Origin: Hasllibacter sp. MH4015
Lineage (GTDB): Bacteria; Pseudomonadota; Alphaproteobacteria; Rhodobacterales; Rhodobacteraceae
Length of the DNA: 64,000 nt
Assembly: GCF_020177575.1 (NCBI RefSeq)
Contig: NZ_JAHTBK010000001.1
Location: 1,609,875 to 1,673,874 of the forward strand
Direction of reading: 5' to 3'
The notes beneath the pieces are model-generated. The model saw nothing but the letters and a program-made list of their open reading frames with translations, had not been told where the DNA came from and ran no database searches. This document shows positions 11,971 to 22,100 of this stretch, in pieces. Positions within the stretch are counted from its first letter, which is position 1; every line of letters starts with the position of its first letter. The position numbers were made by a program, and so were the translations under genes.

Positions 11971-13515
11971 CTACCCCCGCAACAGATGCAGTTGCAGGGC
12001 CGCGCGGCGGGCCACGTCCTCAAGCCCTACGCTGCGAAACAGCACAAGCGCGTCGGTCAGGTCATCGGCATCGGCACTGCCCGCGCCCCGCGCCAGAACG
12101 ATGGACGCGCGCAAAAGCGCCTCCCCCAACCGATCTTCCGAAAGATAGCTCGCGTAACGGTGGACGGGCGGCTCCGCGGCGAAGGCGGCGGCGATGGCCT
12201 GGTCCGTGGAATGGTCGAACGTGGCGGCGTCGGGGGGAAGGCCGCGCGCGATAGCGAAGGCGAACGCCTCCTCCGTGCTTTGGGCGATGGCGCTTTGGGC
12301 AACCTGCTCGTAGATCGGAGAGAGCAGACCGACGCGCCGGGCAAGGATACCGGCCTCGCCCACCAGGGGCGTGCGCATCAGGCGCTCGGCATAGATATCG
12401 GCGAAGGCCACCTCCAGCCCCGCCTCCTGCATCGCTTGCCACGCGGGGCCAAGACGGCGGCTGGCTTCCACCGGATCACCGGCCAGAAGCGCCGCGTCAA
12501 AGGCCTGCAACGCCGCGACCCGGTCCCATACCGCGCCGGAGGCTGACGGCGCCTGCGCTGTATAGATCGCCAACCATTGCTGCGGTTCGATCGCACCGGA
12601 TCTTGTCAGGCGCTCCGCCGCGTCCAGCTGCGCGCGCCAGCCGGCCAGCACCGACAAATCGGCATAGACGAAGGCCAACGGCAGCCCGGTCATATCGGGC
12701 CGTTCCGCGATTGCCATGCGCATCTTGAATTCCAGCGGCGTCAACGTGCTGTCGGGGGGCAATGGCGGTTCGCCCTCGAACAATTCGGGGTCTAGGAAGC
12801 GCGCGATCAAATCGCCCTCCTCCTCCGTGATCTGGCCCAGAGCCTCTCCGGTGCCGAGTGACAGGGCCGCGGCGGACCAATCGCCGCCCCGCGCAAGGCA
12901 GAAGATGCGCGCAGGAAACGTGGGCGCGATGTCGGGATTCGCATTCATCGCAGCGCAAGCCCGGTCGGAATGGCCCGTCAGGAGGGAGACGTCGAACCAG
13001 CGGCGGAACACGGCCGGATCGGTCGGCCCCGCACGTTCCATCATCGCTTGCGCCGGTTCCAATGCGCCGCGGCTCAGCAACATGTCGAGCCGGGCCAGGA
13101 ACAAGGCGGCGCTTTCGGGGGGCGCGTCCCGCGGCGGGTCCAGTTCGGCCAGGGCCAGCGTTTCCGTGAAACCCAGCATCGCGGGCAGGCCCTGGGCCGG
13201 TTGACGGCGCATCAGGTCGGCCAGCACCGCCGTCTCCGACGCGCCCCACAGGCCCTCCGGCAAGCCGGTGATGGAGGCCGGAAGCAGGCCCGTCGCGTCC
13301 AACTGAACCGCATCCAGCGGTAAAACGGTTATCGCGGGCACGGAGGCATCGGTGGCGACATTTGCGTGCGGGCGAGTGATCGCGTCCGATAACCAATCCG
13401 GTGTGCCAAGCGGCGGCAGGTCACTCGCGACGTCCTGGGCCAGTACCGGGCCGGCAAGCGCGCCACACAACAACGTCAGGGTCAGGGTCGCGCGCGCCAC
13501 CGGCCTAGTCCGCAT
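11971..13515 (-). CDS. conserved exported protein of unknown function
   Basis: A 514-residue protein with a signal peptide (residues 1-26, ending PVLAQ). The rest is alanine- and leucine-rich and almost wholly helical in appearance, without cysteine clusters or a recognised catalytic motif, and resembles a periplasmic helical-repeat protein. It lies immediately upstream of xerD (four bases between the stop and the xerD GTG) and its ATG overlaps the end of a small membrane-protein gene by 11 bases, so all three appear to form one transcription unit. No function is claimed. Confidence 0.8.
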   Translation of the reverse strand: MRTRPVARATLTLTLLCGALAGPVLAQDVASDLPPLGTPDWLSDAITRPHANVATDASVPAITVLPLDAVQLDATGLLPASITGLPEGLWGASETAVLADLMRRQPAQGLPAMLGFTETLALAELDPPRDAPPESAALFLARLDMLLSRGALEPAQAMMERAGPTDPAVFRRWFDVSLLTGHSDRACAAMNANPDIAPTFPARIFCLARGGDWSAAALSLGTGEALGQITEEEGDLIARFLDPELFEGEPPLPPDSTLTPLEFKMRMAIAERPDMTGLPLAFVYADLSVLAGWRAQLDAAERLTRSGAIEPQQWLAIYTAQAPSASGAVWDRVAALQAFDAALLAGDPVEASRRLGPAWQAMQEAGLEVAFADIYAERLMRTPLVGEAGILARRVGLLSPIYEQVAQSAIAQSTEEAFAFAIARGLPPDAATFDHSTDQAIAAAFAAEPPVHRYASYLSEDRLGEALLRASIVLARGAGSADADDLTDALVLFRSVGLEDVARRAALQLHLLRG

Positions 13516-13639
13516 CCAGCGTCACGGGTTGCGTCACGCTGCGCACCTCGGGCTGCATCAGCCCGGAATAGGCATAGCCCACAAGCGCGAGAAACCCGAT
13601 AAAGACCAGGCCAAACAAAAGGATAATGATACGCCCCAT
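13505..13639 (-). CDS. small single-helix membrane protein
   Basis: A 44-residue peptide from the ATG at 13639: one transmembrane helix (RIIILLFGLVFIGFLALVGY, residues 3-22) followed by a short polar tail rich in Val, Pro and Thr. Its 3' end overlaps the start of the exported-protein gene by 11 bases in another frame, suggesting translational coupling. The ribosome site is weak; an in-frame ATG at 13730 would add a 30-residue polar N-terminus. It is divergent from aroK. The coupling and clean hydrophobic profile make it likely to be real, but its role is unknown. Confidence 0.55.
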   Translation of the reverse strand: MGRIIILLFGLVFIGFLALVGYAYSGLMQPEVRSVTQPVTLDAD

Positions 13640-13774
13640 GGAGTGGACCCCAGACCCCGCAATCGTCTTTTCCCGCGCCCCGCGCGCGGGCCGATCGGCG
13701 TTTGCCGCCGGTTGGAAATCACTATAAGCCATGGACGGCGGGAATTTGCCAGTCGGGGGGGACAATTTTCAGGG

Positions 13775-14359
13775 ATGGGCGAAAGCGTGCCACAGACCGG
13801 GCTCAAGCTCACGCGGTCCATCGTGCTGATCGGCATGATGGGCGCGGGCAAGACCGCCATCGGCCGCGCTCTGGCCGCCGAACTGGGTGTGGAGATCCGC
13901 GATTCCGACACGGAGATCGTCGCCTCCGCCCAATTGAGCATCGCCGAGATTTTCGACCGATTCGGAGAGCCGTTTTTCAGGGAGAAGGAGGGCCAGGTCA
14001 TCGCCCGCCTGCTGGAGGGTCCGCCTTGCGTGCTCAGCACCGGGGGCGGCGCGTGGTTGTCGGCCCAAAACCGCGAGATGCTGATGGCACAGGCCAGTGT
14101 CGTCTGGCTGGAGGGCGATCTGAACCTTCTGTGGTCGCGCGTGAAACACAAGAGCCACCGCCCCCTTCTGCGCACCGAGGATCCCAAGGCCACGCTGGCC
14201 GGATTGCTGGCGACGCGCACGCCCGCCTACGCGCTCGCCCCCGCCAAGGTCACGGTGCAGCCCCATTGGTCCATCGACCGCACGGCGGCGGAGGTCATGC
14301 ATATTCTTCGTGCCAATGGCACGGTCGTGGCCTCCGAAAACGCAACGCGCGCGGGATGA
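13775..14359 (+). CDS. aroK: shikimate kinase
   Basis: Phosphorylates shikimate with ATP in the common aromatic amino-acid pathway. The 194-residue protein has Walker A GMMGAGKT (residues 20-27), the RDSDTEI substrate-binding aspartate near 42, the STGGGAWL glycine triplet and the HRPLL lid arginine. The ATG at 13775 directly follows AGGG; a GTG at 13787 is another possibility. It is followed by aroB after 13 bases, the classic aroKB arrangement. Confidence 0.94.
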   Translation: MGESVPQTGLKLTRSIVLIGMMGAGKTAIGRALAAELGVEIRDSDTEIVASAQLSIAEIFDRFGEPFFREKEGQVIARLLEGPPCVLSTGGGAWLSAQNREMLMAQASVVWLEGDLNLLWSRVKHKSHRPLLRTEDPKATLAGLLATRTPAYALAPAKVTVQPHWSIDRTAAEVMHILRANGTVVASENATRAG

Positions 14360-14372
14360 GGGGGCACCGGGT

Positions 14373-15485
14373 ATGAAGGATGTGGTGCATGTCGATCTGG
14401 GCGACCGGGCCTATGATGTGGAAATCGGCTCCGGCCTGTTGGCGCAATCGGGCGCGCGCCTTGCCGCCCTCACCCCACGCCCGAAGGTCTGGATCATCAC
14501 CGAGGCGCGGGTGGCGGAACTGCACCTCACCACCCTGAAAGCTGGCCTGGACGCGGCCGGGATTGAGGCCCGTGAGTTGATCCTGCCCCCGGGCGAGGCG
14601 ACGAAATCCTGGGACCATCTGCAACAGGTCGCCCATTGGCTGCTGTCGGAGAAGGTCGAACGCGCCGATATCGTCGTGGCCTTCGGGGGAGGCGTGATTG
14701 GTGATCTGGTCGGGTTCGCCGCCGCCATCCACCGCCGCGGCATCCGGTTCGTGCAAATCCCCACATCCCTGCTGGCACAGGTCGACAGCTCGGTGGGCGG
14801 CAAGACCGGGATCAACGCGCCCCACGGCAAGAACCTGATCGGGGCGTTCCACCAGCCGACGCTGGTGCTGGCGGATATCGACGTGCTTGGCACAATGACG
14901 CCGCGCGATTTCCTGGCGGGCTACGGCGAAGTGGCAAAATACGGCCTTCTGGGCGCCGCCGACTTCTTCACCTGGCTGGAGGAGAACGGCCCCGCCATGG
15001 CCGCAGGCGATGCCACTTTGCGACAGGAGGCGGTGCGCCGTTCGGTGCAGATGAAGGCCGATATCGTGGTCCGGGACGAGACCGAACAGGGCGACCGCGC
15101 TCTCCTCAACCTTGGCCACACCTTTTGCCACGCGCTGGAGGCCGCGACCGGCTATTCCGATCGCCTGCTCCATGGCGAAGGGGTGGCCATCGGCTGCGCG
15201 CTGGCCTTCGATCTGTCCGCCCGCCTCGGCCTCTGCGCTCAGGAAGATCCCAGCCGGGTACGCGCCCATCTGGCGGCTATGGGCATGAAGCGGGACCTGC
15301 GCGACATCGACGGGTCCCTGCCCGATGCGGACGGTCTTCTCGACCTGATGGGGCAGGACAAGAAGGTTGTGGCGGGGCAGTTGCGCTTCATCCTCGCGCG
15401 CGGCATCGGAGAGGCGTTCGTGACGGGCGACGTCCCGCGCGATGCCGTCCGGGCCCTCCTCCAGGATCATCTGGCAGAGCGTTGA
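14373..15485 (+). CDS. aroB: 3-dehydroquinate synthase
   Basis: NAD- and zinc-dependent enzyme that cyclises DAHP to 3-dehydroquinate, the second shikimate-pathway step. The 370-residue length is normal. Motifs seen are FGGGVIGDLVGFAA (NAD binding), PTSLLAQVDSSVGGKTGIN (substrate loop), GYGEVAKYG and the zinc-ligand region NLGHTFCHALE with a following LLHGEGVAIG. The ATG at 14373 follows a purine-rich GGGGGCACC segment. It lies directly downstream of aroK and is probably cotranscribed with it. Confidence 0.96.
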   Translation: MKDVVHVDLGDRAYDVEIGSGLLAQSGARLAALTPRPKVWIITEARVAELHLTTLKAGLDAAGIEARELILPPGEATKSWDHLQQVAHWLLSEKVERADIVVAFGGGVIGDLVGFAAAIHRRGIRFVQIPTSLLAQVDSSVGGKTGINAPHGKNLIGAFHQPTLVLADIDVLGTMTPRDFLAGYGEVAKYGLLGAADFFTWLEENGPAMAAGDATLRQEAVRRSVQMKADIVVRDETEQGDRALLNLGHTFCHALEAATGYSDRLLHGEGVAIGCALAFDLSARLGLCAQEDPSRVRAHLAAMGMKRDLRDIDGSLPDADGLLDLMGQDKKVVAGQLRFILARGIGEAFVTGDVPRDAVRALLQDHLAER

Positions 15486-15627
15486 GGCCCGCGTTTTCGA
15501 CGGCCTCGGCACACCCCGCCACCGGCGTCGGCCACATGTCAAACGCGCGACCCGCTGATGTCGTTTTCCGGCTTGCCGCCCCCCGCCCCCTGCCCTCAGA
15601 TGAGCCAAATCATACCGGAGGTCGCCC

Positions 15628-18039
15628 ATGAAATCCCATACCCGCGTCTGCATCATCGGCGGTGGCGTCGTCGGGTGCTCGGTCGCGTATCATCTGACGA
15701 AGCTCGGGTGGTCCGATGTTGTGTTGCTGGAACGCTCCGAGCTGACATCCGGCTCCACCTGGCATGCGGCGGGCGGGTTTCACACGCTCAATGGCGATAC
15801 CAACATGGCCGCGCTTCAGGGCTACACGATCCGCCTGTATCGAGAGCTGGAGGAGATGACCGGCATGTCCTGCGGCCTGCACCATGTGGGCGGTGTGACG
15901 CTGGCGGATACGCCGGAGCGGCTGGACATGCTGAAGGCCGAGCGCGCGAAGCATCGGTTTATAGGGCTGGAGACGGAAATCGTCGGCCCGGACGAGATCA
16001 AGGCGCTGGCACCGATCACAAATACCGACGGTATCCTGGGCGGGCTCTACGATCCGCTCGACGGGCATCTGGACCCGTCCGGCACGACCCATGCATATGC
16101 AAAGGCCGCGCGTATGGGCGGGACGGAAATTCACACCCATACCAAGGTGTTGGAGACGAACCCTCGTGTGGATGGATCATGGGAGATTGTAACCGATCAG
16201 GGCACCCTCATCGCTGAGCATGTGGTCAACGCCGCGGGCCTCTGGGCACGGGAAGTGGCGGCGATGGCGGGCTGTTACCTGCCGCTGCACCCGATGGAGC
16301 ATCAATACCTCGTCACCGAGGAGACGCCCGAAATCTACGAACGCGATACCGAACATCCCCACGTGATGGACCCCGCGGGCGAAAGCTATCTTCGACAAGA
16401 AGGGCGCGGGCTTTGCATCGGGTTTTACGAGAAAACCTGTCGCCCCTGGGCCGTCGATGGCACGCCGTGGGAGTTTGGCCACGAATTGCTGCCCGACGAT
16501 TTCGACAAGATCGAGGATTCGATCGCCTTCGCCTATAACCGGTTCCCGGTTCTGGAACGCGCGGGCATCAAATCGGTCATCCATGGCCCCTTCACCTTCG
16601 CCCCCGATGGCAACCCGCTGGTCGGCCCCGTTCCGGGCTTGCGCAATTACTGGTCCGCCTGCGGTGTGATGGCGGGGTTCAGCCAGGGTGGCGGCGTGGG
16701 CCTCAGCCTCGCGCAGTGGATGATCGAGGGCGAGGCGGAGCGCGACGTGATGGCCATGGATGTCGCCCGCTTCGGGCGCATCATCACGCCGGGTTACACG
16801 CTGCCCAAGGTGATCGAGAACTACCAGACGCGATTCTCAGTCGTCTACCCGAACGAGGAGCTGCCCGTCGCGCGGCCTTTCCGCACCACGCCTATGTATG
16901 ACGTCTTCGACGCGATGGGCGCGGTCTGGGGGCAGCAATACGGGTTGGAAGTGCCGAATTACTTCGCGGAACCGGGCGAGCCCCGGTATGAGACACCGTC
17001 GTTCCGCCGCTCCAATGCCTGGGACGCCACGGCGCGAGAGGTCAAAGCGGTGCGGGAGGCGGTCGGCATCAACGAGGTCCAGAATTTCGGCAAATACGAC
17101 GTGCAAGGCCCCGGCGCGCGGGACTGGCTCGACCGCATCATGGCGGGTCGCATCCCGCAGCCCGGTCGCCTGTCCCTCAGCCCGATGTTGTCCCGGCGCG
17201 GCAAGATCATCGGCGATTTCACCATCTCCTGCCTCAGCGAGGGGCATTTCCAGCTGACCGGGTCCTACGGCGCGCAGGATTATCACATGCGCTGGTTTAT
17301 GCAGAACGCGCCGGAGGGCGAAGTCACGCTCGACAACATCTCCGACCGGCGCACAGGGTTCCAGATCGCGGGCCCACGCGCGCGGGACGTTTTGCGGGAA
17401 GTTGCGCGCGAGGATGTGAGCGACATGAAGTTCATGGATGTGCGCCAGCTGACCATCGGGCTCAGCACCGCCATCGTGCAGCGGGTCAGCTATACCGGCG
17501 ATCTCGGATACGAGATCTACGTCAACGCGATGGAACAGCGCGCGCTGTGGGACGTGCTGTGGGACGCGGGCCAGCAATTCGGCATGAATCCGTTCGGGAT
17601 GCGGGCGATGATGTCGCTCAGGCTCGACAAGTTCTTCGGGTCCTGGATGCGCGAATTCTCCCCCGATTACACGCCCGCCGAAACAGGGTTGGACCGCTTC
17701 ATATCCTTCAAGAAGAACGCGGAGTTCATCGGGCGCGCGGCGGCGGCGGCCGAACGCGCCACGCCGCCGGATCGCGTGCTGTCGGCCTTCGAGGTCGATG
17801 CCGACGATGCCGATGTCGTGGCCTATGAGCCGATCTGGATCGACGGGGCGGTGCATGGCTTCTGCACATCGGGCGGTTATTCCCACCACGCGGGCAAGTC
17901 TATCGCGTTGGGGTTCGTCCCGCGCGCGCAAGCCACCGAAGGGTTGGAGGTGGAGATCGAAATCCTCGGCCATATGCGCCGCGCCCACCTCATCACCGCG
18001 CCGCTTTTCGATGCCGACGGCACACGGATGCGGGGATGA
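15628..18039 (+). CDS. FAD-dependent dimethylglycine/sarcosine dehydrogenase-like protein with C-terminal GcvT domain
   Basis: An 803-residue two-part enzyme expected to oxidatively demethylate an N-methyl amino acid and pass the one-carbon unit to tetrahydrofolate. Residues 1-370 form a DAO-type FAD domain with the dinucleotide motif GGGVVGCS (11-18) and STWHAAGG, whose His46 matches the residue that carries covalent FAD in DMGDH and SARDH. An FAO middle domain follows (about 375-430). The C-terminal half is an aminomethyltransferase-like GcvT domain with GYEIYVNA and MRLD-type segments. Dimethylglycine, sarcosine or another methylamine could be the substrate. It overlaps the next gene by four bases. 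Confidence 0.9.
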   Translation: MKSHTRVCIIGGGVVGCSVAYHLTKLGWSDVVLLERSELTSGSTWHAAGGFHTLNGDTNMAALQGYTIRLYRELEEMTGMSCGLHHVGGVTLADTPERLDMLKAERAKHRFIGLETEIVGPDEIKALAPITNTDGILGGLYDPLDGHLDPSGTTHAYAKAARMGGTEIHTHTKVLETNPRVDGSWEIVTDQGTLIAEHVVNAAGLWAREVAAMAGCYLPLHPMEHQYLVTEETPEIYERDTEHPHVMDPAGESYLRQEGRGLCIGFYEKTCRPWAVDGTPWEFGHELLPDDFDKIEDSIAFAYNRFPVLERAGIKSVIHGPFTFAPDGNPLVGPVPGLRNYWSACGVMAGFSQGGGVGLSLAQWMIEGEAERDVMAMDVARFGRIITPGYTLPKVIENYQTRFSVVYPNEELPVARPFRTTPMYDVFDAMGAVWGQQYGLEVPNYFAEPGEPRYETPSFRRSNAWDATAREVKAVREAVGINEVQNFGKYDVQGPGARDWLDRIMAGRIPQPGRLSLSPMLSRRGKIIGDFTISCLSEGHFQLTGSYGAQDYHMRWFMQNAPEGEVTLDNISDRRTGFQIAGPRARDVLREVAREDVSDMKFMDVRQLTIGLSTAIVQRVSYTGDLGYEIYVNAMEQRALWDVLWDAGQQFGMNPFGMRAMMSLRLDKFFGSWMREFSPDYTPAETGLDRFISFKKNAEFIGRAAAAAERATPPDRVLSAFEVDADDADVVAYEPIWIDGAVHGFCTSGGYSHHAGKSIALGFVPRAQATEGLEVEIEILGHMRRAHLITAPLFDADGTRMRG

Positions 18040-18623
18040 GCGACGCACTGATCGTGCTTCTGGCCGCCGGTGCCTCGATGCGGATGAAGGGCAAGGACAA
18101 GCTGTTGGAAGAGGTGGACGGCGAACCCCTTCTGCGCCTGATGGCCGACCGCTGCGCCAAGGCGGGGGCCACACGCGTCGTTCTGGGGCCGGGCCAAGGC
18201 GCGCGCCGCGCCGCTTTGGACAATGCGGATGTCGACATCGTGGAAGCGAAAGGGGACGACGGCATGGCCGCGTCGATCCGCGCGGGCGTGGCGGGGCTCA
18301 CGGATCAGGCGGTGATGATCGTGCTGGCCGACATGCCCGAGATCACGGCGTCGGACCTGCACCTGCTTCTCGGCATGCACGGGCAGGGTCTGGCCCCGAT
18401 CCTGCAAGCCGCAAGCAAGGACGGGCAGCCGGGCCAGCCCGTGGTGTTCGCCCCGAAATACCTCAAATCGCTTGGTAGGCTCCACGGCGACGAAGGGGCG
18501 CGATCCATCCTGAAAGCGCATTCCCGCGACGTGGCCCTGATCCCCCTGCAAGACCACCGTGCGCTGGTCGACCTCGACACGCCGGAAGACTGGGCGGCGT
18601 GGCGCGCGGGGCGCGGCGCCTGA
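18036..18623 (+). CDS. MobA/MocA-like nucleotidyltransferase
   Basis: A 195-residue NTP transferase of the molybdenum-cofactor cytidylyl/guanylyltransferase type. The N-terminal signature LAAGASMRMKGKDKLLE (residues 9-25) binds the nucleotide, and VLADMPEIT near residue 98 carries the metal-binding aspartate. The C-terminal VDLDTPEDW is typical of the family. Close relatives transfer CMP or GMP to molybdopterin. The start overlaps the stop of the dehydrogenase gene (ATGA), so they are coupled, although no molybdoenzyme gene is nearby. Confidence 0.82.
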   Translation: MSDALIVLLAAGASMRMKGKDKLLEEVDGEPLLRLMADRCAKAGATRVVLGPGQGARRAALDNADVDIVEAKGDDGMAASIRAGVAGLTDQAVMIVLADMPEITASDLHLLLGMHGQGLAPILQAASKDGQPGQPVVFAPKYLKSLGRLHGDEGARSILKAHSRDVALIPLQDHRALVDLDTPEDWAAWRAGRGA

Positions 18624-18626
18624 CCC

Positions 18627-18971
18627 CTAGCCCTTCGGCGTCTGCTGATGGGCAAGCAACTTCCACGCCGCACCGTCGCGAATGTAGGTGCTCATGCAAA
18701 ACGCGACGTAAGGCTCCTCCCCTTCGCGCGATCCCGTCGCTTCATAGGCAAGGACGGCGACGTCATCGGTGCCGGTTTCCGTGCGATTCTCGAACGCGAC
18801 CTCGTCCCAACGCGGCGCGTTGCGCAAACCCTCCAAGATCGCGTTGCCCTCCAGGATGCCCACGGGTGCCGGAAACACCATGCGCGCATCGGCCGCCATG
18901 GCCTCGCCGTAGAAATCCGGGCCATCCAGCCAGAACTTCTCCTCCATCGTCCAAAGCTCTTGCATATCCAT
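18627..18971 (-). CDS. NTF2-like protein (DUF4440/SnoaL type)
   Basis: A 114-residue single-domain protein with the pattern of small NTF2-like folds: an N-terminal helix with LWTMEEKFWLDGPDFY, a central strand pair and the C-terminal AAWKLLAHQQTP strand. Members are hydrolases, isomerases or simply binding proteins, so no reaction is assigned. It is convergent with the nucleotidyltransferase gene with three bases between the stops. An ATG at 18965 is an equally possible start. Confidence 0.75.
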   Translation of the reverse strand: MDMQELWTMEEKFWLDGPDFYGEAMAADARMVFPAPVGILEGNAILEGLRNAPRWDEVAFENRTETGTDDVAVLAYEATGSREGEEPYVAFCMSTYIRDGAAWKLLAHQQTPKG

Positions 18972-19106
18972 CGTCGACCCCTCCTTGCCCCATCAATTCA
19001 CAGGGCGCGGCACGGGTTCCCGATAGGGATTCGCGCACAAAAAACGGACGACCCCAGCCCCCTGGGATCGTCCGCGCCACTCGTTACTTGTAGCTACAGA
19101 ATCCGG

Positions 19107-19140
19107 GGGGTCGCGTGTGGTGCGAGCAACACGCGACCCC
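19107..19140 (-). terminator. hairpin after the giant repeat-protein gene
   Basis: Perfect 12-base stem GGGGTCGCGTGT with a 10-base loop, eight bases beyond the stop of the 2507-codon gene. No clear U-run follows, so it may act as a 3' stabilising structure or an atypical terminator. The rest of 18972-19106 holds no gene. Confidence 0.6.
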
Positions 19141-19148
19141 AGGCACAC

Positions 19149-22100
19149 TCAGAGTTGCAGAAGCTTCGCCTCGTGAGCCTTTAGCGAGCGGCGCGCGGCC
19201 GCGTAATCGGTCAGACCGTCCTGGGTCGCAAGCTCGGGGAACAGCGCGAGGATTTCCTCGCGTGTCGCCTCACCCATAGATCCCAGGCTCTGATCGCCGG
19301 GCTGGAAGCTTTCGGTCCAGGCCCCGTCGGACAGAACGACCTCGTGACGGTCGAACATGAAGTGGATGTAGGTGGTCCGCATCGCATCCACGACACTGAC
19401 GCCCTGCTTGCCGACCAGGTGCTTGGCCGCCACCAGAACTTCGCTTTCGTCGAAGTAGAGTTGCGGCGTCTCGCCCGTGACCAGCACGCGGTGTTGCGGG
19501 CTGACCAGCATGTCCCGTTCGGGCAGATTGTGCCCGAGCGAGCCTGCCTTCACGAGGATCGGCTTCATGTTCGGCGCTTCGGCCAGTTCGGTGCGGTTCA
19601 GCGTCCGGCTGCCGGTCCAACGGATCTCCTGGATGCCGTTGTCGCGGGTGATGACCTTGTCGCCTTCGCGCAGGCTTTCGACCGGCACTTCCCCTTTCGG
19701 CGTGGCGATCATGGCCCCCGGCGTGAAGCAGGGGATGACATTCTCGATCTCCTTGAACGTCAGGCGGCCCGATTCTTCGGTCTGCGTGTCGTCCGTGTAG
19801 AAGATCACGGTGCCGGATTCACCCGGCTCACCGCCCGGATCGACCGCATCGTCGAAGATCACCTTGAGCGAGCCCGAGCCGGTGAGGTCAAGGACATCCT
19901 CATCCTCGTCATCGGGGTCTTCCCCGCCGACGATCGTATCGCCCACGCCTTCCTGGTAATCTCCGGTCCCGTTGGGATCGGTGAAGGTGCCGACATTGAA
20001 CGTGTCGTTGCCGAAGCCACCGTCAAGGCTGTCCGCCCCTTGGCCGCCGACAATCACGTCGTTGCCTTCGCCACCCAGCACGGTGTCGTCGTCGATGCCG
20101 CCGTCCAGCGTATCGTCGCCTTCGCCGCCGTCGATCAGGTCATTGTCGTCTTCGCCGTTGACCACGTCGTCGCCCGCGCCGGCATTGATCGTGTCATCGC
20201 CGTTGTCGAGGATCGGATCGCCGGTGAAGCCGTCATTCGGCTCGTCGATGAAGTTGGCCGCAGGATCGCCGACGCCGCCGTCGATGGTGTCATCGCCGTC
20301 ACCGCTGTCGATGCTGTCGCTGCCTTCGCCGCCGACTATGCTGTCATTGCCGTCACCGGTGGTGATGGTGTCCGCATCGGTGCCGCCGTCGATCACGTTG
20401 TCACCATTGCCCGCGTCGATCACGTCAGCGTCGTCACCGGAATTGATGGTGTCGTCGCCGTCACCGGTGGTGATGGTGTCCTTGTTGTCGTCCGGATCGG
20501 CATCCGGGGGCGTCACGATGAACGGACCGGTCAGGCCGCCCGTCGGGATCGGCACGCCGAGATCCGGATCGAAGGAGCCGGGATTGTCGGAGTTGATGAC
20601 ATTGTCGCCGTCGAGATCGGTGATGCTGTCCGCGCCGGTTCCGGCCGTCACGGTATCGTCACCCTCGCCGCCGTCGATCACGTCATCGCCGGAGCCGCCG
20701 GTCAGGCTGTCGTCGCCGGTGCCGCCGTCGAGCGTATCGTCACCCGCGCCGCCCGTGACGCTGTCATCGCCGTCGCCGCCCGAGACGACATCGTCGCCTT
20801 CGTTGCCGCGCACGGTGTCATCGTCGTCACCGCCGTCGATGGTGTCGTCGCCTTCACCGCCGAGGATCGAGTCATTGCCCTCGTCCCCGTCAATGCTGTC
20901 GTCGCCATCATCTGCGCCGCCGTCGATCACGTCGTCGCCGGTGCCACCGGATACGGTATCGGCGCCGAGGCCCGCGTCGATGGTGTCATTGCCACCATTG
21001 CCTTCGATGACATCGTCGATGCCATCGTCGCCGTCGATCTGATCGCCGCCACCATCGGTGGGGGCGTTCGCGTCGTCATAGCCCGGGCCCATCAGCTCGC
21101 CGAACTCCTCGCCGTCGACGATGCCGTCGGCTTCCTTCGGGGGCAGCAGCAGCGTTTCGATCTCGGCGAAGGTGACTTCGACCCATTCGTCCTCGTCGTT
21201 CTTCACCTCGACGGTGCCGGAGGTCGAGTCGCCGTCGCCATCGACCGTTTCCACCAGGTTCCGGTAGGAGACGAAATCGGTCAGGTCGAGCGTGTCACGG
21301 TCATCGCCATTGCCGGAGCCGTCGGCGAAGATGGCGGTGTCGTTCTCGCCGTCGCTGTCGACCTCGTCCTGGTCGATGATGATCGTGTCGCTGTCGCCGC
21401 CGCCGATGATACTGTCGCCCGCGCCGCCGATGATAAGGTCATCGTCGCCGTTGCCTTCCAGCGTATCGTTGCCGCGACCGCCTTCCAGCGTGTCATCGCC
21501 GAAGTTGCCCTGGATGCTGTCGTCCCCATGGTCGCCCAGCAGGCTGTCATCGCCCTGGCCGCCGGAGATCTCATCATCATCCACACCGCCGTCGATCGTA
21601 TCGTTGCCGGTGCCGCCGGTGATGGTGTCGTCATCGTCCTGACCGAAGATCAGGTCGTTGCCAGCGCCGCCGTCGATCAGGTCGGCGTTATTGTCGGTCA
21701 GCGGATCGGGACCGAACGGGGCGCCGAAGCCATCATCGGCCAAGTTCACGCCATCGGGTGCCGGCGTTTCCAGACCGCCGAAGATGGTGTCGTCGTCACC
21801 GCCACCGGACAGGACGTCATTGCCTTCGGACCCGATGATCAGATCTTCACCCGCACCACCCTGCACAGTGTCGTCGTCGATGCCCGCGTCAACGGTGTCG
21901 TTACCGGTGCCCGCGTCGATCAGGTCGGCATCGTCACCGGTGGAGACGACGTCGTCGCCTTCGCCAGCAAAGACCGTGTCCTTATCATTGTCGGGGTCCG
22001 CATCGGGGTCGACGGGCGGGATCGGGCCGTAGCCGGGCCAGCCGGTATCCAGCAGATCCTCGGACCCGGACGTGTCGATGGTGTCGTTGCCGCCACCGCC

